From positions 116,294-132,235 of the forward strand of contig FR901638.1 of assembly GCA_000438015.1 (NCBI GenBank): 15,942 bases of DNA, given 5' to 3'. A program made the position numbers and the translations under genes. Shown in pieces: positions 8,201-15,900 of this stretch (positions are counted from its first letter, which is position 1; every line of letters begins with the position of its first letter). The notes beneath the pieces were generated by a model that saw only the letters and a list, made by a program, of their open reading frames with translations, had not been told where the DNA came from and ran no database searches. Source of the stretch: Coraliomargarita sp. CAG:312. GTDB taxonomy: Bacteria > Verrucomicrobiota > Verrucomicrobiia > Opitutales > Intestinicryptomonadaceae.

Positions 8201-11095
8201 ATTGTAGGCGTAAATATACCCCATACGGAAGGTACGGCGCACACGGCTCTATACGCAACAATGAATATGACTCCTATCGGCTATGGCTTAGTGACATATT
8301 TCCCGCAATACTTGTCTGAACAGGGTTGGGTTGACGGTATCAGAGGCGGCGCCGAAGGTATCCAGAAATATTTTGCCCAACACCGCGAATCGGCAACATA
8401 CTGGGAACTTGAGCTTGACGTTTGGATGTGGGATAGAGAAGGATTCAGATTTGCCGAAATCACAAATCAGGAAAACATCACAACCCGCAATATGAAACCC
8501 GCCCATGCGCCTATGATAGCTTACATGCGCGGATACAGATTTTCAATGGGCGAATGGGCGCACAGCTTCCCGGATCCTAGCGTCACAATGAACATAAACG
8601 CAACAAACATTAATGAATCAACAAATGCGCCCTACAACGGCCATTCCCCGGGATTGGCGCTAACTACAGGCGGGCAACAAATGTATCTGGCTGCAGTTCC
8701 ATTCTATAAAAATTATAAAGGTATAAGAGAAGGCTACCTTACAGCCGATGGAGATAGCGGAGAACAAGTCCCTGGAGCCGCAGGCAAAACCCCGCAGGAG
8801 GAATATAAGAACTTCGGCGACGACGTATTTGACGAGGACGGTAAAATTAAAGCCGATGTTGCAATAGACAATGCCACAGGCGGCAATACGTTTGAGTTTA
8901 GGCTGCGTTATTACCTGAACTGGCTCGGAATAAATTCTCGTCGCCATTCTGCAAATTCCTGGATGCTGTACGGAAGAAAATCCACAATTCAAACGGGAGA
9001 CTTGATAGACGCAGCCCCGCGCGCAATCAAGCGCCCGCTTATTGTAGAAGCCAACAACAACACCTACATGGACCAGCTGGCGCAGGATTTGGCATCGGAA
9101 AGCGATACAGACAACAAAGTTCCCTACGGTATCGTATTTGCCCAATCATACCCCAAAGCGAATCTTGGTTTGCAGGGGTTCTTCAATAAGAAGATGTTCG
9201 TAAACGGAAATGTTTTAGCAACCGCCTTTGAATCTGACAATAATGCCCAAGATATGACAAGCGGAACGCTAAAAGACTTCGCTAACAGTTTCGGGCGACT
9301 CCAAAAGACTGCCCAGGCGCTCACCCAAGTATGGGGAACAAACGGAGACGGCATTTCCAAGCTTGCGTATAAGATCAACCACCGCAGCGGAAACGTGAGA
9401 GTCGGCATAGACGACGAGAACGGGAATGCCTATAATGCTCCGGTATACCACGTTCTCCGCGAGACTGAAGTTGTTTCGAATCCGGCAAACTTGGCCGGAG
9501 CGCAACTTTCATTCGGCGCAGGCAAGTATGAAGTGACAAACTGGAACGATCCACCATCATTAGGAACTGGAAGAGGGTCGTCTTTCTATCGCTCGTACGG
9601 TGTTGGATATCCTGAATCACTGAACGCAAGTTTCCCGATAGGAAATTCGCTATGTCCTTCGCGAATAGTTCCGGACAGATCTTTCCAAGTCACTTGGATA
9701 GACGGATCGTCTAAGATATTCTATACCAGAGGCTCCAACTACGACAGCGGGCAAAAAGACGGGCAAAGAGAGCCAAGTTGGAACGAAGACAAGAACACTA
9801 TCTACGATATGTCTTGGCACCTGAACAACATTCTCTGGGATGAATACTTCTTCTCCACCCTGCCCTACCGCAACGACGATTATGAAAACCCCGTCGATAC
9901 GGAAGTGGCTATGCCGTTAAATCCGCGCATTCAATACTGCAATTCTTCGCCGAGAGCGCTGAAAGATTCAACTATGATAAAATTGGATCATTCCTCTTTG
10001 CGCGACACAACCGAAGACCATTATTATGAAAATGCGGCAAGATTCTGGATTAACGGGCCTTTCAATGTAAATTCTACAAGCGTTGACGCATGGAAAGCCG
10101 TTCTTTCAACATTCTACGGCAATCAAGTGGAAGGCTATGACGACTCAACAGGATCGACTAACGACCGCGCATCTTTCCACCGCTATGCTGCACCGTATTC
10201 TGCTTCAAATCCAGTGACGGAAAATACGAGCATAGACGAAGACGGAACGTATATGAAGAGCTTCAGAGCTCTAAGTGCTGACGAAATAGAAGAATTGGCG
10301 CTGTCCATTGTCGAACACATAAAAGACCGCGGTCCATTCTATTCAATGTCCCACTTTGTAAACCGCGTCGTAGGCAATCCATCGGCGGAAGAGCGCTATA
10401 CTGACGCGTTGGGAAATAATCTGCTGCCTATGTACAAGGAAGGCGACGATAGAAGAAACCTGTCGCAAGAATATAAAGATAATGGCGGAACTTATAAAAT
10501 ACGCCACATGCAAAAAGGCGTATTGCAAGACGCCATAGACAGGACTTCCATCAACCGCCAATTCCATACGGATCCCGATTACATAATAAGCGTAGACAAC
10601 GGGCGCAATATAACCGAACTCTTTGAAGACGACGATAGAATGAAGCTTCTCAGAGATCCCCGCGATGTCTGGGAAAATTGGCGCGGAGCTGTAGGTCCAC
10701 AGATTATGGGAGCCCCCGGCTACCTAATGCAGCAGGATATTCTTGCTCGCTTGGGCTCTTTCCTCACCGTGCGTTCAGATACATTCAAAATCAGGGCATA
10801 CGGTGAAGTTAGAAATCCGATTTCCGGAATAGTCGAAGGCAAAGCATGGTGCGAAATGGTAGTTCAGCGCCTGCCAGAATACATAGACCAAACCGAACAG
10901 GACCAAGAGGCTTGGCGCATATCCGGGCGCGAAGTTGAAATTGGATCGCAGAACGGTACAAATGTCACAATCGGCGAAAATAAGCTTCCTCTTGACGAAA
11001 TTGTCGATGAGTTGGCGTCTTCCGACGTAAACAAAACGCTCGGACGCAGATTCAAGATTGTATCGTTTAAATGGCTCAACGAAAAAGAAATCTAA
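5270..11095 (+). CDS. Giant pilin-like surface/secretion protein (Verru_Chthon cassette protein A type)
   Basis: This 1941-residue protein has a type IV pilin-like N-terminus. A basic leader ends KNGKKRKA (14-21), and a hydrophobic helix from F22 to about 45 follows, then a polar amphipathic stretch. Cleavage by prepilin peptidase would fall between A21 and F22; position 5 of the mature protein is Leu, not the Glu of major pilins. Family-type landmarks are AWWVSDEGQK (W255-K263), LWNPYDV (W553-P555), RAYGEV...KAWCEMVVQRLPEY (about 1842-1872), and the final GRRFKIVSFKWLNEKEI (1925-1941). I know these from the uncharacterised Verru_Chthon cassette protein A family of Verrucomicrobiota. IVEHIKDRGPFYSMSHFVNR (1680-1699) resembles the helix-hairpin-helix segment of GspK-like minor pseudopilins. 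It is longer than most members I recall. A secreted protein gene follows 54 bases later; no B, C or D cassette pilins are in the window. The biochemical role is unknown. Confidence 0.85.
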   Translation: MKLPYKFRDTPSLKNGKKRKAFALVLALALMGFMVLLVVSLATMVQMQMRLSRQSLNDFKAKQAAKYAAYQAMGQIQSTLGPDQRISANAMIFDDAVTDEITSLEDNAAYDWWVSPLSLTREDVAQINDVALSQNRYWVGVWDSSIGKAPSKQTQNQERNEYVQNTVKQALTWLVSGNGIRGESDKEGTSIKYKPTESLEAGKYVRAVSSGSSTDQYGAASPSTDVLAPIVTLDKDPDPLTGEVRSTGKETRIAWWVSDEGQKASLNAVASKQYFDHAEAIKFRKQSLPFYSGIHGLTLPTGGTGSPVFDLDFDDSEDSSSMNRIRNLDDVKQIDVIRGSSVPENIILSKLFFHDVTFGTKGLLVNVREGGLKKDLSLGLTKKDFSNENPTEKGKTTMPEYFERPYGIGGYDFKTSAYPLIPSDFKDDRKIRSDKRLEGMGHMFGPQMYGHEDLSSGIGFQSASSIAILSQLFDDRFLWKDTGGPLWDQLRSYYNMRAADNEEGMTQVVQTDDRIGLKPVVKRFQVFFVPCFTRYDSDLYGLRLNIVPMMVLWNPYDVKIGGKEKTYYAIRVYSYFKNFIGSFRFAIGYESAGRFQCLRDLFTEFMPWYGDDPLNPGSAIKLHSRGDTSALRAYAFRLAQYGRWDGTLDYDFGNSSITGRNSEATATMMSRKTAFFATTVDAENLGSSVVDNAAYSGYKFFYPLGYGSIAPARFNQEGGFINLTEDSVGTLRSIVSESNLVPNFRDAFAYSGNSNADMNRSWTARVAKIPLYLNNLLISVAHGSTMSMSKSGSDSYLFYPQREIDSFNPTSSAMTGNNRDTMGGNLHFLAVDETGLEPGEAKLFVMENIVNYLGDPTLKSNQLDAKGNNGPNGVIEYRTSSTSPYENKGALMKPYSGGIGCLYLDVPHAETEHQTKYDGTSYRPWWGVNLIPGKNQRKYRYALFDLGLIRNYRNDLIDPQMQYPPTDINQYMIDMEDIVGVNIPHTEGTAHTALYATMNMTPIGYGLVTYFPQYLSEQGWVDGIRGGAEGIQKYFAQHRESATYWELELDVWMWDREGFRFAEITNQENITTRNMKPAHAPMIAYMRGYRFSMGEWAHSFPDPSVTMNINATNINESTNAPYNGHSPGLALTTGGQQMYLAAVPFYKNYKGIREGYLTADGDSGEQVPGAAGKTPQEEYKNFGDDVFDEDGKIKADVAIDNATGGNTFEFRLRYYLNWLGINSRRHSANSWMLYGRKSTIQTGDLIDAAPRAIKRPLIVEANNNTYMDQLAQDLASESDTDNKVPYGIVFAQSYPKANLGLQGFFNKKMFVNGNVLATAFESDNNAQDMTSGTLKDFANSFGRLQKTAQALTQVWGTNGDGISKLAYKINHRSGNVRVGIDDENGNAYNAPVYHVLRETEVVSNPANLAGAQLSFGAGKYEVTNWNDPPSLGTGRGSSFYRSYGVGYPESLNASFPIGNSLCPSRIVPDRSFQVTWIDGSSKIFYTRGSNYDSGQKDGQREPSWNEDKNTIYDMSWHLNNILWDEYFFSTLPYRNDDYENPVDTEVAMPLNPRIQYCNSSPRALKDSTMIKLDHSSLRDTTEDHYYENAARFWINGPFNVNSTSVDAWKAVLSTFYGNQVEGYDDSTGSTNDRASFHRYAAPYSASNPVTENTSIDEDGTYMKSFRALSADEIEELALSIVEHIKDRGPFYSMSHFVNRVVGNPSAEERYTDALGNNLLPMYKEGDDRRNLSQEYKDNGGTYKIRHMQKGVLQDAIDRTSINRQFHTDPDYIISVDNGRNITELFEDDDRMKLLRDPRDVWENWRGAVGPQIMGAPGYLMQQDILARLGSFLTVRSDTFKIRAYGEVRNPISGIVEGKAWCEMVVQRLPEYIDQTEQDQEAWRISGREVEIGSQNGTNVTIGENKLPLDEIVDELASSDVNKTLGRRFKIVSFKWLNEKEI

Positions 11096-11149
11096 TTGCC
11101 GCAACACAGGTTATCGAATAGCCGACAACCCTATTAATTCGACAATACA

Positions 11150-11878
11150 ATGATAAGAAAACTAATTTTTATAATAGCATCGCTCTTTATATTCATACCA
11201 TTTATTCGCGCCCAGGAAGACTTGGTCGACATGAAACTAAGCATATACAGGTGGGGATTTTCAAATTCCATGAAAATCCCAGACCTTGAAACAGGAAGAG
11301 TATCGCAGATAACTTCCGGTGCTGCAAATGCCGAGTTATGGTATAAATCAGACGATCAATGGAAATCCCTGAATATAACAGCCGGAGAACGTTCAAAAGT
11401 AATACAGTATAAAGGCCCGCGCCTTATGATATTCCACTCACGTTCAATGGACGCTGAAGGCAAACCTATATACAGAGAAAATTCCAGGCTTTTGTTGCCT
11501 GCAAACGCAAGCGAATCATTCGTTTTAATGTTTAAAACCGGCAGCACAGCAAAGTTTTATCCTATGAATGTGTCACCACAGCGCCTTCCGAAGGAAAAGC
11601 TTGCAATTATGAATATGACTATCCATCCCGCAGGAGTTGTTGCGGGCGGAGACGCAAAGATTTTAAAGCCTGGAGCGTTTACCATATTCACACCGAAAAA
11701 GCGCGAGAAAGATGGAATGGAAGTAAAACTGGCAAAATTTGACAAAAACCTAAACAAATGGCGCCAAGTGTACGACAATGCAATAACTATCCCGGACAAT
11801 AAGCGTTGCCTGATGCTTCTTTACGATCCATACAACTCAAAAACTCCAAAATTTACAATTCAAGTTCTTACATTGTAG
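11150..11878 (+). CDS. Secreted protein of unknown function, partner of the giant pilin-like gene
   Basis: This 242-residue protein has a clear Sec signal peptide: MIRK, a hydrophobic stretch to about residue 19, and a likely cleavage after IRA (21) before QEDLV. There are no further membrane segments, no lipobox and no catalytic motif I recognise. The mature part is rich in beta-forming stretches (for example LMIFHSR, FVLMFKTG, CLMLLYDPYNS) and aromatic residues, which suggests a beta-rich exported or periplasmic domain. It begins 54 bases after the giant gene with no terminator between, and a strong terminator follows it. The two are therefore probably one transcription unit and work together. 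No Shine-Dalgarno is visible before the ATG; the start is chosen because it gives an intact signal peptide. Function is unassigned. Confidence 0.82.
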   Translation: MIRKLIFIIASLFIFIPFIRAQEDLVDMKLSIYRWGFSNSMKIPDLETGRVSQITSGAANAELWYKSDDQWKSLNITAGERSKVIQYKGPRLMIFHSRSMDAEGKPIYRENSRLLLPANASESFVLMFKTGSTAKFYPMNVSPQRLPKEKLAIMNMTIHPAGVVAGGDAKILKPGAFTIFTPKKREKDGMEVKLAKFDKNLNKWRQVYDNAITIPDNKRCLMLLYDPYNSKTPKFTIQVLTL

Positions 11879-11925
11879 TTTTTTCGCGGCAGAAAAGAAT
11901 ACAAGCAAGAAGAAACAAATTTTCC

Positions 11926-11962
11926 AAAGGCCTTTTTTTAAAAAAAAGGCCTTTCTTTTTTT
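11926..11962 (+). terminator. Long symmetrical terminator after the giant gene unit
   Basis: AAAGGCCTTTTTTT (11926-11939) and AAAAAAAGGCCTTT (11941-11954) are perfect 14-base inverted copies around a single A; the physical loop would be about 3-5 bases. C and then seven T (11956-11962) follow. It lies 47 bases after the stop of the secreted protein gene and separates that unit from the pot operon. Confidence 0.82.
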
Positions 11963-12038
11963 ATGCCTTCTACAAAAAAAAGCTTTTAATTTTTTTATAT
12001 AAGTATTTGTTTTATCTCTCTTTTATTCTTATAGGGAA

Positions 12039-13139
12039 ATGCCGGATTTTTTTGAGCTGAAAAATATAGTGAAATCTTTCGGAGAGAATCGCGTAGTAAA
12101 AGGCGCGAACTTCGGAGTGCGCTGCGGCGAAGTCTTTTCCCTCCTCGGGCCAAGCGGATGCGGGAAAACCACCATTTTAAGAATTGCCGGAGGTTTTGAA
12201 GACCCAGATTCGGGAACTGTCCATCTTGACGGCAAGGACATAACGGACATGCCGCCAAATAAGCGTAAAATAAATACTGTTTTTCAAAACTACGCACTTT
12301 TCCCGCATATGACGGTTTACGACAACATTGCCTTTGGCCCCCGCACTGCAGGAATCGACGAAAAAAGAGTCGGGGAAATGGTTGAAGAAATGCTCAAAAT
12401 GATACGCCTAGAAGCCCATGCCGCAAGCAAGCCCGAAACTATAAGCGGCGGGCAAAAGCAGCGCGTTGCAATTGCAAGGGCCCTTATAAACCAGCCCAAA
12501 CTGCTGCTGCTGGACGAACCGCTTGCGGCTTTAGATTTAAAGCTGCGCCAATATATGCTTCTAGAGCTCGATAGAATCCACGACGAAGTCGGAACAACCT
12601 TCATATATGTCACCCATGACCAAGGCGAAGCAATGAGTTTGAGCGATAGGATCGCGGTGATGAATAACGGTGTAATAGAGCAAATTGGAACTCCCGCAGA
12701 AATTTACGAGAATCCACGCACAAAATTTGTGGCTTCTTTTATAGGAGATACAAACTTTTTTAACGCAAAAGTAGAATCGCTTCTGGACGGAGAATACTGC
12801 AAGGTTGATATGTTCGGACTTGGCGAATTTCCATCCTACAACGAACACAAGCTGAATGCCGGAGCAAAAGTGACTGTAAGCATACGCCCCGAAAAGTTTA
12901 GAATTTTTGACAAGAAGCCGGATGCGGACCTAAACTCTTTTGAAGCCGAAGTTATAGATATAGTTTACCAAGGCGCACAAACGCGGTACTGGGTGAAGGC
13001 AAAAGACCACCGCATAAACATAGTGACCCAACACAACCGTTGCTATTTGGATTACAAACAACCAACTTGGGGCGATAAAGTATGGGTTGCATGGCACCGC
13101 GACGACGTCACGACACTCCCCGAAGAGGCCCCGCATTAG
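12039..13139 (+). CDS. potA: Polyamine-type ABC transporter, ATP-binding protein
   Basis: This is the ATPase of a PotABCD-type importer, which hydrolyses ATP at the inner face of the membrane to drive uptake of spermidine, putrescine or a related compound. The 366 residues carry all nucleotide-binding motifs: Walker A GPSGCGKTT (37-45), Q-loop Q83 in VFQNYALFPH, signature ISGGQKQR (135-142, Ile in place of the usual Leu), Walker B LLLLDEP (155-161), D-loop LAALD (162-166) and H-loop THDQ (H193). A C-terminal regulatory region (about 240-360) has the TOBE-type SIRPEK segment near 287-292. This is the usual length and layout of PotA/CysA-class ATPases. GGG two bases before the ATG is too close to be a good ribosome binding site; the start is chosen by alignment to the typical N-terminus. 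It is first in a four-gene operon. Confidence 0.94.
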   Translation: MPDFFELKNIVKSFGENRVVKGANFGVRCGEVFSLLGPSGCGKTTILRIAGGFEDPDSGTVHLDGKDITDMPPNKRKINTVFQNYALFPHMTVYDNIAFGPRTAGIDEKRVGEMVEEMLKMIRLEAHAASKPETISGGQKQRVAIARALINQPKLLLLDEPLAALDLKLRQYMLLELDRIHDEVGTTFIYVTHDQGEAMSLSDRIAVMNNGVIEQIGTPAEIYENPRTKFVASFIGDTNFFNAKVESLLDGEYCKVDMFGLGEFPSYNEHKLNAGAKVTVSIRPEKFRIFDKKPDADLNSFEAEVIDIVYQGAQTRYWVKAKDHRINIVTQHNRCYLDYKQPTWGDKVWVAWHRDDVTTLPEEAPH

Positions 13140-13149
13140 GTTATAAAAA

Positions 13150-14067
13150 ATGGATAGCCAACAAAAGTCGGAAAAACACGTTCGCGGCGGCTCGATAGTT
13201 GCCGAATACTTGTTGACGGTGCCGTCGTTTGTATGGCTATGCGTTTTTTTCCTAATTCCAACAATTCTCGTTTTTGCAATAGCATTCAGGACGGCGGATC
13301 CCTTCGGGGGAATAGATTCAGGATGGACGCTCGAAACTGTCAAAAACGTTTTGAGGGCGGACTATGTCGCAGTATTTTGGCGCACAATATGGGTAAGCTG
13401 CGTAGTCACGGCAATATGCTTGCTGCTTGGAATACCAGTCGGATACTGGATAGCGCAGCAAAATCCAAAATACCGCTATTGGTATTTATTGGCTGTCATA
13501 ATACCGCTGTGGACGAATTTCCTAATACGTATTTTCGCATGGCGCGTACTCCTGCATCCAGAAGGATTTCTGCGGCGAACGCTTTTATGGCTTGGGCTTA
13601 TTCCAGAAGACCTATTTCTGCTAAATAATATGGGCGCTGTAATAATTGTCACAGTGTACACTTGCCTGCCGTTTGCGATTCTTCCAATCTACGCTGCCGC
13701 GGAAAAGTTTAACTTTTCTTTAATCGAAGCAGCAAGAGATTTGGGAGCATCGCGCTTCTACGCTTTCCGTTCCATATTTCTGCCAGGCATAAAACGCGGA
13801 ATTATAACGGCAATTCTTGTAGTTTTTATTCCCGCCATGGGATCATACGCCATACCAGATTTGGTCGGAGGAGCCGATGGAGAGCTGCTGGGAAATAAGA
13901 TAGCCATAAGGGCTTCCGCCAACAGAAACCTCCCGGAAGCGGCGGCTTTAGCTGCGCTTTTATCTTTAATAATAACAGTTCCCGTGCTTATAGCCTTCTT
14001 AAAGCAAAAGCGCGTGTTTAGAGCTATAACAAATCTTAGGCGTTCCGCGGGAGACTCCGCAAAATGA
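13150..14067 (+). CDS. potB: Polyamine-type ABC transporter, permease 1
   Basis: This is the first of two membrane subunits forming the translocation path. The 305 residues have six hydrophobic segments at about 24-46, 77-101, 110-131, 161-183, 215-236 and 264-284. The cytoplasmic EAA loop EAARDLGAS (193-201) is followed by LPGIKRG, the coupling site for the ATPase. Order and sequence character fit PotB. It starts 10 bases after potA and its last four bases overlap potC (ATGA), so the two permeases are probably translationally coupled. Only a weak AGG near 13137-13139 precedes the start. Confidence 0.93.
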   Translation: MDSQQKSEKHVRGGSIVAEYLLTVPSFVWLCVFFLIPTILVFAIAFRTADPFGGIDSGWTLETVKNVLRADYVAVFWRTIWVSCVVTAICLLLGIPVGYWIAQQNPKYRYWYLLAVIIPLWTNFLIRIFAWRVLLHPEGFLRRTLLWLGLIPEDLFLLNNMGAVIIVTVYTCLPFAILPIYAAAEKFNFSLIEAARDLGASRFYAFRSIFLPGIKRGIITAILVVFIPAMGSYAIPDLVGGADGELLGNKIAIRASANRNLPEAAALAALLSLIITVPVLIAFLKQKRVFRAITNLRRSAGDSAK

Positions 14068-14837
14068 AATCGCGCTATACATCGCTTTTAGTTACGCTTT
14101 TCGTTCTGGCTTTCATGTATCTGCCGATTGTCATGCTGGTATCGCAATCATTTAACGCATCCAGATACGGCGGAAAGTGGACAGGTTTTTCACTAAAATG
14201 GTACGAGGCGCTTTTCAACGATTACAGCGTAATAAACGCAGCAACAAATACGCTTGTCATAGCTCTAGCCGCTACGTTTTTTTCCACGATTATAGGGACG
14301 TGCGCGGCATGGACATTAAATAAATACAAGCATTCAAAGCTGCAGACTCTGCATTACGGGCTTGTTTACGCGCCGCTGGTAATTCCGGACGTGCTTATGG
14401 GGATAAGCCTGCTGCTTATGTTTGTAAGCATAAAAGTCGATTTAGGGCTCACAACGGTAATACTTGCGCACATAACTTTCTGCGTGAGTTTTGTTACGTT
14501 TACCGTGCTTGCGCGGCTTCAGGATTTTGACTTCAATGTAATCCAGGCGGCGGAAGACCTTGGGGCTGGCAACCTAAGAATTTTCCTTAAAATAATACTT
14601 CCCCTGCTCGGTCCGGGAATAGCTGCGGGGGCAATGATGGCGTTTACGCTTTCAATGGACGATTTCGTCGTGACGTTTTTCGTGGGAGGCCCGGGGAGCA
14701 CTACGCTTCCCGTAAAAGTGTACAGCATGATGAAACACGGTCCGCCTGCGATAATCAACGCGCTTTCAGTCGTCTTTATGGCACTGACATTCACGGTTGC
14801 CATAGCCGGGCAATTTTTAACACGCAAGAAATTCTAA
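14064..14837 (+). CDS. potC: Polyamine-type ABC transporter, permease 2
   Basis: This is the second permease of the importer, partner of the preceding potB product. The 257 residues have six hydrophobic segments at about 6-27, 60-84, 97-122, 130-150, 183-205 and 231-251. An EAA-type loop QAAEDLGAG (161-169) is followed by ILPLLGPGI; the first residue is Gln in place of Glu. The SMDDFV segment (197-202) is typical of PotC. The start overlaps the potB stop as ATGA and is preceded by GGGAG ten bases upstream (14049-14053). The normal PotC length supports this start. Confidence 0.94.
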   Translation: MKSRYTSLLVTLFVLAFMYLPIVMLVSQSFNASRYGGKWTGFSLKWYEALFNDYSVINAATNTLVIALAATFFSTIIGTCAAWTLNKYKHSKLQTLHYGLVYAPLVIPDVLMGISLLLMFVSIKVDLGLTTVILAHITFCVSFVTFTVLARLQDFDFNVIQAAEDLGAGNLRIFLKIILPLLGPGIAAGAMMAFTLSMDDFVVTFFVGGPGSTTLPVKVYSMMKHGPPAIINALSVVFMALTFTVAIAGQFLTRKKF

Positions 14838-14856
14838 CAATCAAAAAAATGTTATA

Positions 14857-15900
14857 ATGAAAATCCATCAAATTATCTCCGCCGCCGCTGTCGCGTTTTC
14901 AGCGCTAATGCTCTGGAGCTGCGGCCCGTCAAAACCGATTCTAAATGTCTATATGTGGTCCGACTACATAGACCCTGAACTCGTGCAAGATTTTGAAAAG
15001 GCAAATAACTGCAAAGTGGTGATAGATATCTTCGACTCCAACGAATCGATGTACGCCAAATTAAAGGCTGGAGGCTCCGGATACGATGTTATTTTGCCTA
15101 CAACCTACATGGCAAAAATCATGGCGGACCAAAAGATGATAGAAAATCTCGACCATTCAAAATTGCCCAATTTAAAATATATTTCAAAAAACTATCTAAA
15201 CGACTTGGCGCTCGACAAAGAAATGAAATACAGCGTGCCGTATATGATTGGGTATACATGCGTCGCCTATAATAAAGAAAAACTGGGTGAAATAGAAAAT
15301 TCGTGGAATATATTCGGCAATGAAGCCCTTAAAGGAAGAATGACACTTCTGAACGACTTGCGGGAAACCATAGGCGCCGCCCTGTTTTTCCAAGGCAAAA
15401 GCATGAATACAACCGACGACGCGTCTCTTGAAGCCGCCAAGCAACAGGTTATAAAATGGAAGAAAAACTTGGCAAAATTCGACAACGAGGTTTACAAAGT
15501 AGGCATACAGTCTGGAGAATTTCTTGTAGTCCAAGGATACAGCGGGGACCTCTTCCAAGTGCTGGACGAAACCCCCGCCCTCTCATATATGTGCCCCAAG
15601 GAAGGAATATCCATGAGCTGCGACGACTGGGTCATCCCCTCAACCGCAAAGAATAAGGATTTGGCTTACGCTTTTATAAACTTTGTGTGCGACCCGAAAA
15701 ACGCGGCTAAGAATATGGAGTTCACCTGCTACAGTTCTCCGATTCCGGAGGCGCGCCAATATGTTTCGGCAGAAAATAAAGACCACCCCGGTATGTTCAT
15801 CCCGGAAGACCTTTATAAACGCGGAGAACTTATAAGGGACCTCGGCGAAGACAACGCAAAATATATCAAAATTTGGGACGAAATCAAATTGTCCCAGTAA
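14857..15900 (+). CDS. potD: Polyamine-type ABC transporter, substrate-binding lipoprotein
   Basis: This is the ligand receptor of the importer. The 347-residue precursor has a lipoprotein signal peptide with lipobox LWSC and lipidated Cys22. The mature part has the PotD/PotF-type pattern: VYMWSDYIDPELVQDFE (31-47) with W34 and Y37, SGYDVILPTTYM (74-85), NDLRETIGAALF (166-177) with D167 and E170, PKEG (247-250), DDW (256-258) and STAKNKD (262-268). By eye, positions matching PotD W34, Y37, Y85, D168, E171 and D257 are kept, whereas the tryptophans near 229 and 255 are not. The ligand could be spermidine, putrescine or another amine. It starts 19 bases after potC with no Shine-Dalgarno. No terminator is visible before the window ends. 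The symbol reflects operon position; substrate specificity is uncertain. Confidence 0.9.
   Translation: MKIHQIISAAAVAFSALMLWSCGPSKPILNVYMWSDYIDPELVQDFEKANNCKVVIDIFDSNESMYAKLKAGGSGYDVILPTTYMAKIMADQKMIENLDHSKLPNLKYISKNYLNDLALDKEMKYSVPYMIGYTCVAYNKEKLGEIENSWNIFGNEALKGRMTLLNDLRETIGAALFFQGKSMNTTDDASLEAAKQQVIKWKKNLAKFDNEVYKVGIQSGEFLVVQGYSGDLFQVLDETPALSYMCPKEGISMSCDDWVIPSTAKNKDLAYAFINFVCDPKNAAKNMEFTCYSSPIPEARQYVSAENKDHPGMFIPEDLYKRGELIRDLGEDNAKYIKIWDEIKLSQ

Noticed and set aside
8660..9145. A 161-residue minus-strand frame inside the giant gene.
   Set aside because: It is antisense to a continuous family-typical reading frame, with no ribosome binding site and no similarity to a known protein type.
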